Shown here in pieces: positions 41,925 through 49,700 of a stretch of 64,000 nucleotides of DNA. The notes beneath the pieces were generated by a model. That model was not told the origin of the DNA and did no database searches. It was given only the letters and a program-made list of their open reading frames with translations. The stretch comes from Dyella acidisoli (GTDB lineage Bacteria > Pseudomonadota > Gammaproteobacteria > Xanthomonadales > Rhodanobacteraceae). Position 1 is the first letter of the stretch. The number at the start of each line of letters is the position of its first letter. Location of the stretch: assembly GCF_030160295.1 (NCBI RefSeq), contig NZ_BSOB01000004.1, positions 186,001 to 250,000 of the forward strand, in the 5' to 3' direction. The translations under genes were made by a program, and so were the position numbers.

Positions 41925-42926
41925 ATGCCTATCACCATGAAAAAACCGCCAAAACGTTCACGCGCCGGCCAAGGTCCAGCCAACCCTCGCGTCGTCGCCC
42001 TGGTCTACGACGGCCTGTGCACGTTCGAATACGGTATTGCCGTGGAAATGTTTGGTCTGGCGCGGCCGGAATTCGAGCGCTGGTACAGCTTCGCCTCGTG
42101 CGCGGTGGAGCGTGGACCATTGCGCGCGGCGGGCGGATTGCGCGTGCAGGCGGATGGCGGGCTGGAACTGCTGGCGAAAGCCGGCACCGTGATCGTACCG
42201 GGCTGGCGCGGCGCCGACGCCATGCCACCTCCGGCGCTACTCGATGCGTTGCGTGCCGCACACAAACGCGGTGCGCGGCTGCTTTCATTCTGTTCCGGCG
42301 TATTCGTGTTGGCGGCTGCCGGTGTATTGGATGGTCGTGCCGCGACCACGCACTGGCGCTACGCGCAGGCTTTGGCAGAGCGTTATCCGCGCATTCGTAT
42401 CCAACCCGATGTGCTGTACGTCGACGAAGGCCATGTATTGACCTCGGCGGGCAGTGCTGCCGCCATCGATCTTTCGCTGCATCTGATCCGCCGCGACTAC
42501 GGTCCGCGCGTCGCCAACCAGGTGGCGCGCCGCGCAGTGGTACCCACGCATCGCGATGGCGGGCAGGCGCAATTCATCCCGGCGCCGCTGCCGGAACAGG
42601 GTGCTGCGCTGGGCAAATTGCTGGAATGGATGCGTGGCCATCTGGATCAACCGCTGCAGTTGAACGAGCTGGCTGAGCGCGCACGCATGAGCGAGCGCAC
42701 GTTTCTGCGGCGCTTCGAGGAAGCCACCGGTTGCTCGCCCAAGCAATGGTTGATCCAGGAGCGCCTGGGTCGCGCACGCGAATTGCTTGAAGGAAGCCAG
42801 TGGCCGGTCGAGCGGATCGCCGATGCCTGCGGTTTCGGCAGCGCCGATACCATGCGCCACCACTTTCGACGGACGTTGAAGGTGAGTCCCGCCCGCTACC
42901 GGGAACGCTTCGCGCATGCGGCATAG
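41925..42926 (+). CDS. ftrA: GlxA/FtrA-type AraC-family regulator
   Basis: 333 aa from the ATG at 41925, or 329 aa from the ATG at 41937. The N-terminal half is a DJ-1/PfpI-like domain (VVALVYDGLCTFEYGIAVEMFGL, then LLSFCSGVFVLAAAGVLDGRAATTHW with the nucleophile-elbow cysteine), and the C-terminus carries two AraC helix-turn-helix motifs (LNELAERARMSERTFLRRFEEATG and VERIADACGFGSADTMRHHF). This is the FtrA architecture. The divergent rhodanese gene is the likely target, an arrangement common for this family. Confidence 0.88.
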   Translation: MPITMKKPPKRSRAGQGPANPRVVALVYDGLCTFEYGIAVEMFGLARPEFERWYSFASCAVERGPLRAAGGLRVQADGGLELLAKAGTVIVPGWRGADAMPPPALLDALRAAHKRGARLLSFCSGVFVLAAAGVLDGRAATTHWRYAQALAERYPRIRIQPDVLYVDEGHVLTSAGSAAAIDLSLHLIRRDYGPRVANQVARRAVVPTHRDGGQAQFIPAPLPEQGAALGKLLEWMRGHLDQPLQLNELAERARMSERTFLRRFEEATGCSPKQWLIQERLGRARELLEGSQWPVERIADACGFGSADTMRHHFRRTLKVSPARYRERFAHAA

Positions 42927-43011
42927 TGACTTCTGGCGTATGAAACTCGGCATGCGCAATGCCTAAGCTGGGAATCCCGGTGCATGAACGCGCCAGCCCC
43001 AAGGATTCCTC

Positions 43012-44595
43012 ATGCGCAAGCTTCCGCTCGCTCTCGCCCTGACCGCGCTCCTGCTCGGCAGTGCCCATGCTGCCGATAAAAAGGACAAGACACCGTCGGA
43101 CGAAGCGAAGCCCGAAGCTGCCTTGGTGCATCCGCAGGCATCGACCACCGAAGGCTCGGTGACCGTGGAAGGCAAGCACATTGCCTACAAGGCGGTTGCG
43201 GGCACCATCGTGCTGCACGGAAAGGGCGACAAGGAGAACGACCCGACCGTCAGCATGTTCTACGTGGCCTACATCAAGAAAGGCGAAGACGCTGCCAAGC
43301 GCCCGGTCACCTTTATTTACAACGGCGGACCGGGCTCCGCGACGGTGTGGTTGCATATGGGCGCATTCGGTCCGCGCCGTGTTGTGACCAGGGACGATAG
43401 CCACACGCCGGCTGCGCCGTATCAGCTGGTAAATAACGACTACAGCTTGCTCGATGCCTCCGACCTGGTCTTCATCGATGCTCCCGGTGCTGGTTTCAGT
43501 CGATTGATTGCCAACGATCCCGATGCGTCCAAGCGCGATGAGCAGATGAAGGATCGGCGCAAGGACATCTACAGCGTCGACGGCGACGGCCATGCCTTTG
43601 CACAGTTCATCACCCAGTTCCTGACGCGTTACGGCCGCTGGAATTCGCCGAAATATCTATTCGGCGAAAGCTACGGCACCACGCGTTCGGCGGTGCTGGC
43701 CAACGATCTGGAAAACGAAGAAAGCGTCGATCTCAACGGCGTGATCCTGCTCTCGCAGATTCTCAATTTCGACACCAGCATCGATGGCGCCGACCAGAAT
43801 CCTGGCGTCGACCTGCCTTACGAACTGGCGTTGCCCACGTTTGCCGCCACTGCGTACTACCACCACAAGCTGCCGCAGCAGCCGGCGGCGCTGGAACCGT
43901 TCCTGCAGGACGCGGAGCAGTTTGCGATCGGTGACTATGCGCAGGCGCTGATGCAAGGTTCCAACCTGGACGATGCACGCAAACAGGCCGTTGCCGAAAA
44001 ACTGCATCAGTACACCGGTCTTCCCGTGACCTACTTGCTCAAAGCCAATCTGCGCGTCACCGGCGGGATGTTCGAGCACGAACTCCTGGGCGACAGCGGC
44101 GATACCACTGGCCGTTTGGACTCGCGTTTCGCCGGACCGTCGCTCGATCCGCTGAGCAAAGAGGCCGAATACGACCCGCAGTCTTCCGCCATCAGCGCGG
44201 CCTATATCGCCGCCTTCAACGACTACGCGCGCAAAGATTTGAAGTACGGCGCAGATCAGGTCTATCACGAATTTGCTGACGTCAACGACTGGATCTTCAA
44301 GCACAACGGTCACGACGGTGCCGTCAACGTGATGCCGGATCTGGCCAAAGCGATGAAGACCAATCCTGATCTGAAAGTTTTCCTCAACGGTGGTTACTAC
44401 GATCTGGCCACACCGTTCTACGCGGCCGACTACGAAATGCATCACGTGCCCATCCAGCCTGCGCTGATGAGCAATATCCGCTACGCGTGGTATCCATCCG
44501 GGCACATGGTCTACGCGCACGAGGAATCGCTGAAGCTGCTGCACGACAACGTGGCGCAGTTCATCACGCAGACCAATAACGTCAAAGCGCACTAG
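43012..44595 (+). CDS. Exported S10-family serine carboxypeptidase
   Basis: 527 aa with a signal peptide (cleavage near SAHAADK, about residue 21); AAGGA precedes the ATG. The S10 fold is marked by FIYNGGPGSATVW (oxyanion region, 102-113), VFIDAPGAGFS, LFGESYGTT with the nucleophile S220, NGGYYDLATPFYA with the catalytic Asp, and YPSGHMVYAH with the catalytic His. It should trim C-terminal residues from peptides in the periplasm or outside the cell. A Lys/Asp-rich linker follows the signal. No neighbour is functionally linked. Confidence 0.92.
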   Translation: MRKLPLALALTALLLGSAHAADKKDKTPSDEAKPEAALVHPQASTTEGSVTVEGKHIAYKAVAGTIVLHGKGDKENDPTVSMFYVAYIKKGEDAAKRPVTFIYNGGPGSATVWLHMGAFGPRRVVTRDDSHTPAAPYQLVNNDYSLLDASDLVFIDAPGAGFSRLIANDPDASKRDEQMKDRRKDIYSVDGDGHAFAQFITQFLTRYGRWNSPKYLFGESYGTTRSAVLANDLENEESVDLNGVILLSQILNFDTSIDGADQNPGVDLPYELALPTFAATAYYHHKLPQQPAALEPFLQDAEQFAIGDYAQALMQGSNLDDARKQAVAEKLHQYTGLPVTYLLKANLRVTGGMFEHELLGDSGDTTGRLDSRFAGPSLDPLSKEAEYDPQSSAISAAYIAAFNDYARKDLKYGADQVYHEFADVNDWIFKHNGHDGAVNVMPDLAKAMKTNPDLKVFLNGGYYDLATPFYAADYEMHHVPIQPALMSNIRYAWYPSGHMVYAHEESLKLLHDNVAQFITQTNNVKAH

Positions 44596-44618
44596 CATCG
44601 GCTCACCGCGTCGCGCTC

Positions 44619-44640
44619 CCTCCCCGGCATGCAGGGGAGG
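44619..44640. terminator. Hairpin after the peptidase gene
   Basis: CCTCCCC / GGGGAGG with an 8-nt loop, midway between the convergent peptidase and RibD-C/DHFR-like genes. No T-run is seen on either side, so it is a weak terminator or a short repeat. Confidence 0.45.
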
Positions 44641-44657
44641 AAGCACATCGCCAACTA

Positions 44658-45179
44658 TCATGCGAGAACTTCGTATTCGCTTTGCACCAACCCGCTTGCG
44701 TATTGGCGTGTTGCGATGTGCTTGAGCCGAATGTCCTGTGCGACCGCACCGAACAACGGAACGCCGTTGCCGATCAATACCGGCACACGTGTAATGATCA
44801 ATCGTTGAATGAGTCCGGCGCGTAGAAATCCCTGAATCGTCAGGCCGCCATCCACATAGATATGGTTGATGCCGAGCTTGCCAAGTTTGGCAACGATTTC
44901 CTCGGGTTCACCGACCACGCGCTGCACGAGAGCGCCGGCAGGCGATGGTGCAAGTTCGCGAGTGCTCAATACGAAAACAGGCTTTTTGCCGTACGCCCAT
45001 GAGCCGAAGCCGAGCACCGTCTCATAGGTTTTTCGCCCTATGACGAGTGCGTCCACGGTGCTCATGAATTCGTCGTAGCCGTGCGGCTCCCCACCGCCTT
45101 CCGGCAGAAAGTCGAGCTCGCCATCGGTCCTGGCCATAAAGCCGTCGACGCTGACGCCCACAAAGACAGAAGCTTTCAT
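44658..45179 (-). CDS. RibD C-terminal/dihydrofolate-reductase-like protein
   Basis: 173 aa from the ATG at 45179, preceded by GGGAGGG. The pattern is that of the RibD-C family (YwjB/YyaP type): ASVFVGVSVDGFMARTDGELDFL, DALVIGRKTYETVLGFGSWAYG, VFVLSTREL, INHIYVDGGLTIQGFLRAGLIQRLIITRVPVLIGNGVPLFG. It would bind NADPH and reduce an unidentified pterin- or pyrimidine-like substrate. It is divergent from the NTF2-like gene. Confidence 0.85.
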   Translation of the reverse strand: MKASVFVGVSVDGFMARTDGELDFLPEGGGEPHGYDEFMSTVDALVIGRKTYETVLGFGSWAYGKKPVFVLSTRELAPSPAGALVQRVVGEPEEIVAKLGKLGINHIYVDGGLTIQGFLRAGLIQRLIITRVPVLIGNGVPLFGAVAQDIRLKHIATRQYASGLVQSEYEVLA

Positions 45180-45279
45180 CGCAGTCCCTCCCGAGGATGA
45201 CGACGATGCGTTATAGGCTCCACCTTGGCGGCAAACCACGCAAGTCCGGTATGCTGGTTTCACTCCAGGGAGAAACGCC

Positions 45280-45651
45280 ATGCGTGCGCTCATCGACCGC
45301 TACCTCGACGCCTACAACCACATCGACGTCGATGCCATGCTTGCCACCATGCATAGCGAAGTAATTTTCGAGAACTACACGGCTGGCGTGCTCAGTGTGC
45401 GCACCGTGGGCGCGTATGAACTGCGTCATCTGGCGGAGAGTTCGCGCTACCTGTTCTCCGCGCGCCATCAGACCATCACCCGCTATAGCGAAGTCGACGG
45501 CGTAGCGCATGCGCAAATCCATTTCCAGGGCACCTTCGCCGTCGACCTGCCCAATGGCATACGGGCAGGCCAAAGCATTGCCCTGGATGGGCGCAGCGAA
45601 TACCGCGAGCGTGATGGTCTGTTGATCTACATTGCTGACTACAGCGACTAA
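45280..45651 (+). CDS. NTF2/SnoaL-like domain protein
   Basis: 123 aa with AGGGAGA upstream. The pattern RALIDRYLDAYNHIDVDAMLATMHSEVIFEN, followed by beta strands ending in DGRSEYRERDGLLIYIADYSD, is the cone-shaped NTF2-like fold. Such proteins act as small enzymes or binding proteins; nothing here fixes the ligand. It is divergent from the RibD-C/DHFR-like gene with 100 bp between them. Confidence 0.75.
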   Translation: MRALIDRYLDAYNHIDVDAMLATMHSEVIFENYTAGVLSVRTVGAYELRHLAESSRYLFSARHQTITRYSEVDGVAHAQIHFQGTFAVDLPNGIRAGQSIALDGRSEYRERDGLLIYIADYSD

Positions 45652-45672
45652 TCAGTGGTCACAGCAGTGAAT

Positions 45673-45746
45673 CGTAGGTTGGGGTGCAAACCCCAACGTC
45701 GCGATGTGTGAAGATGGCGATGTTGGGGCTTGCACCCCAACCTACG
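45673..45746. repeat. R2 palindromic repeat, copy 3 (diverged)
   Basis: CGTAGGTTGGGGTGCAA at the left and TTGCACCCCAACCTACG at the right are perfect reverse complements, with inner arms ACCCCAACGTCGC and GCGATGTTGGGGCT. The plan is the same as the copies at 1799 and 24508, but GGGAT is replaced by GGGGT throughout with compensating changes, showing selection for pairing. Confidence 0.85.
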
Positions 45747-45807
45747 AACTGCTGCCGTCATGCGATGCATTTGCATTCGCCGCCCCGACACCTGCGGCAG
45801 GATCGGA

Positions 45808-46257
45808 TCAGCGCTTCTGCACCATGACCACCTTGGTCTTTGGAATCGAGTCGTGCCAGCCTTCGCGCCCGAAGAACGAGAAGGGTTCGAAAGGAATGAA
45901 ACGGCAAAGCGTGCGTCCAAGAATCTGCCCGAAACTCGGTTTTTCCCCTGTAGCGTTGACGACCACCGTGCCCAGGATGAATTTGCCCGGCGTGCGCTGC
46001 CAGACGCCTTCGAAGATCAGGTAGTAACCGATAAGCACCGTGAAACCTATCAGTTGCCAAGGCATTCCCGCCGCACCTTGGCCTCCACGCGTTATGCCGA
46101 CAGCGAAGCCGATAACAAAGATGATGAGATAGAAGAACACGTAATCGATCAGCAGCGTGCCGAAACGGCGTCCCTTGCTTGCCAACTCATGCTGAATGTC
46201 ATCGCGTTCCCCAACGACGCTGGTGGGCGGCGAATAAGGGTTGTATTCGGTGTTCAT
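45808..46257 (-). CDS. RDD-family membrane protein
   Basis: 149 aa; CCAAGGAGG precedes the ATG. An N-terminal hydrophilic segment (NPYSPPTS) is followed by RRFGTLLIDYVFFYLIIFVIGFAVG, a second membrane segment (LIGFTVLIGYYLIFEGVWQRTPGKFILGTVVV), and a C-terminal LGRTLCRFIPFEPFSFFG, the layout of RDD proteins (PF06271). Some RDD proteins have ion-transport roles; here function is unknown. It is on the same strand as the small membrane protein and helicase upstream. Confidence 0.85.
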   Translation of the reverse strand: MNTEYNPYSPPTSVVGERDDIQHELASKGRRFGTLLIDYVFFYLIIFVIGFAVGITRGGQGAAGMPWQLIGFTVLIGYYLIFEGVWQRTPGKFILGTVVVNATGEKPSFGQILGRTLCRFIPFEPFSFFGREGWHDSIPKTKVVMVQKR

Positions 46258-46349
46258 AGGTCTCCTCCTTGGTTGATACCTGCAAATCGAATGGCGTTAG
46301 CTGCATGCAGCCGATGGATGGGTACTGCTTGTCATTGCCTTGCGGTGGA

Positions 46350-46697
46350 TCACGGATGGCGCATCGCTTTCAGCCAGCCGCCCGAAAGAACGAACCGCGG
46401 AAACGTAATCCACTGTTCGAGAAAGATGCGCGAGACGGCGTTGATCGGGCTGGTGAAGGGTTCGGGTAGTACAGCTTCTTGTCGGTGCCCGCGACCCTGC
46501 AATGCAACGGACAGCACCATCGCCGCCAACCCGGCAAACCCGATGATCCAGAAACCTTTGATAATCGCGACGACCAGCGCGACATTGCCGGCGAGGAATA
46601 CCGGCACGACGAAAATGTGCAGCAGCAGATTGATTCGCGACTGGTGGTAGCGCGAATAGCCATTCCATTGCCAGCCTAGCAATTGTGCGATCCCCAC
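46350..46697 (-). CDS. Small membrane protein, DUF962/Mpo1-like
   Basis: 115 aa with two membrane segments (IFVVPVFLAGNVALVVAIIKG and WIIGFAGLAAMVLSVALQ). The N-terminal YHQSRINLLLHIFVVP, with His-x4-Asn-x3-His spacing, and a later GRGHRQEAVLPEPFTSP recall Mpo1/DUF962 proteins, whose yeast member is a dioxygenase of 2-hydroxy fatty acids. The assignment rests on these short matches. It starts 57 bp after the helicase stop and ends 92 bp before the RDD gene. Confidence 0.55.
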   Translation of the reverse strand: MGIAQLLGWQWNGYSRYHQSRINLLLHIFVVPVFLAGNVALVVAIIKGFWIIGFAGLAAMVLSVALQGRGHRQEAVLPEPFTSPINAVSRIFLEQWITFPRFVLSGGWLKAMRHP

Positions 46698-46754
46698 AAG
46701 CGCCCCCTGATGTTCCGCGCGACAGGCTTAACTTAGCGGAGAAAGCATGCGATG

Positions 46755-49700
46755 TCAGCGATGCACGTACGTTACATCGCTGGTGCCATCCGGCTCCGGC
46801 CGCCGTAATAACGCGTTATACCAGCGGCGCTGCTGCACGAGATCGCCTTCGATTAGCCATTGCGGTTTGCTGGCGACCAAGGCGGCCACCGGTATGCCGT
46901 CTTCGTATAGCACGCGCGTACCGGCCAGCGCAGGCAGGCGGTCGCCGGCAAGGACGGTGCCGACCAAGTTGAGGGGATCGCTGCCGCTTAAGGTGACGCG
47001 TTGCTGTTCCAGCGGACGCAAGCGGATGCTGCGCAGATGCGCAATGGCTTCGGGCAGCGCGAACTGTTCGCCGACCAGACCTTCCACGAAGCGGCCACCA
47101 CGAATTTCGCCGCGCGCTTCCAGTCGATGGTAGACACGAAGCAGTTCGCGCCAGGAAGGAAGCCACGCGGCTTCGCGTTCGAGCAGTTTCCAGAAGACGA
47201 CGCCGTAGCGGCGCAGCAGCACGCGGGCGATGTGTTCGGTGGTTTCGTCTTGCGAAATTTCTCGCGAGGTTGGCCCCTCACCCCGGCCCTCTCCCCGGAG
47301 GGGAGAGGGAGATATACGGCGGACCACCGACCAGCGTCCTGCATCTTCGATTTCACTCAGCGTATGTCGCCGCACGCGGCGATGTCTGGGCGATTCGCGT
47401 TTGGCAGCAGGTGTGAGCAGCGCACGCAGGCCGGCGAAGCTGTCGGAAGTGACGCGGCCGGCGGAAACCAGTTCACCCAGCGCGTCTTCCAATTCGGTAC
47501 GCAGCAGGTGCGCGGCATCGATCAGTTCGTCGAAGAACAGCGCGCCGTGGGCTGCCAGCGCATCGGCGACAGCTTGGGCACGGGAAGACAGCAATGTTTC
47601 CTGTTCCTGATTGCGATCGGCCAGCGACGTCCAGATCGGCAGCTGCCGACGCGGCAGCAGCACAATGGGCGTGGCACGTACGGGCCCGCCGCTGCCGCCG
47701 CCACTACGCAGGCGGTTCCAACCGATTCGACCGGCGCGGCACAACTCGTCCAGCCAGCGGCTGGAGTAATCCTCGATACGCGAGGCAAGCAATTCGCTTT
47801 CCCATGCACCTGCAGCAGCTTCGTAACCTTCCATTTGATGGAGCACGGCGCTAAGCGCATCGGGCCCGCTGAGTTTCGTGCCGGCGGTGGCGTGCTGCCA
47901 TTCGAGCAGGAAGCGCATCAGGTCGCGGCGACTGACGGGTTCGATCTCCCGACGCAGGCGGCCGATGGTGTAGCGGTGGATGCGTGCGAGCAGATGGCGT
48001 TCGCACCATTCGGTCTCGGTCGCATCCGGCGTGAAGCGGCCCTGCATGACGTAGCCTTCGGATTGCAGGCGGATCAGGGCGAGTTCGATGTCGCCTGGAT
48101 CGACTCGCATCGACATCGCGAGCGATGCAACGGTGCTGGGACCGAGACCGGTAAGACGGCCGCGTATGAGTTCGAGCAGTGCGTCTTCGCGGGTCCAGGT
48201 TTGTGCGGCGTATTCGGCGGGAGCAGTGATCGACGGATTCAGTGCGGCATGTCTATGTACTGCTCGCCACAGAGGAAGTTTTTCAGCGCAGATCCACATG
48301 CTCTTTCCCTTCTCCCCTCCGGGGAGAAGGTGGCCCGAAGGGTCGGATGAGGGGCCACGGCTTGCGTGATTGTTGGAAAGTGCGATCGCGCTGTTGGAAG
48401 TGTTTGGCGAGGTTTGCCCCTCACCCCCGCCCTCTCCCCGAAGGGGAGAGGGCGTAAGAAGTGTGGCGCGATGAACGTTGGCGAGCTTGTGCAACGAGTC
48501 AAGCCATCCATCATTCGTTCGAATATCTTCGTCAGTCACGAAACCCAGCACATTGAGCGCCTCGTGCATCTCATCCGCGCTGCGCACTTCCGGCCACGCC
48601 TCGCTGCGCACCGCGGCGATCGCCTCCGGATCAAGCTTGGCCAGATCGTCCGTATCTTCGATACCGTTCCAGTGACGTGTTTGCACGGCGCGCGTACGAC
48701 GCTCTTCCAGCGGCGCATCGTCAAGGAATGCATAAGGTGCTGCGTTGAGCACTTCGCTGGCCAGTGGGCTGGGTGCGGTGAGGTCGCGCGCGACGACCGT
48801 GATCGCGCCGGATTCCATCTGCTTGAGAACATCCAGCAACCCGTCCACGTCCATCGCTTCGCGCAAGCAATCGTGCAACGTCTGGTTGACCAGCGGGTGA
48901 TCGGGAATTTGCCGTTCACCTACGATGTTTTCCAGGCACGCCACTTGATCGGGAAAGACGCTGGCAAGCAAATCTTCGCTCTTCATGCGTTGCAGCGGAG
49001 CAGGTACTTTCTTGCCGCCGGCATAACGCGGCAAAGCAAGCGCTGTAACCGCATTCCAGCGCCAACGCACCGGAAACAGCGGTGCATCCAGCAGCGCCTG
49101 CACCAGCACGTGCTCAGCAGTGTTGCTGTGCAGATAGCGCGCGACTTCGATCAACGGAAAGCTGTGGCTGGTGGACAGCGACAGTACGATCGCGTTCTCG
49201 GTGGCGGCGGCCTGCAATTCGAAATTGAACTGGCGACAGAAACGTTTGCGCAGGGCCAAACCCCATGCTTTGTTGATGCGGCTGCCCCACGGTGTATGGA
49301 TCACCAATTGCGTGCCGCCGGATTCGTCGAAGAAGCGCTCGAAAACCAGTGTCGACTTCGTGGGCATGACGCCGAGCGCTGCTTTGGCCTTGGCCAGGTA
49401 TTCCACGATCTGCTGCGCGGCGGATTCGTTCAGACCCAGCGTTTCGCGCAGCCAGTCGAAGGCGACCTGCACACCATCGGCATCGATGCGCGTCGATAGT
49501 TCTTCGCGCAGGCGCGACACGCCTTCCGACAATTCATTGCTGCGGCCCGGCGCTTCACCCAGCCAGAACGGAAGGCTCGGCGGTGCGCCTTGCGCATCTT
49601 CCACCCGCACGCGATCGCGCTCCACGCGCTGGATGCGATAGCTGGTGTTGCCGAGCTGGAAGATGTCGCCGGCCATGCTCTCGATGGCGAAGTCTTCGTT

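Noticed and set aside
47001-48350. 449-codon plus-strand frame opposite lhr
   Set aside because: Antisense to conserved helicase sequence; no supporting motif.
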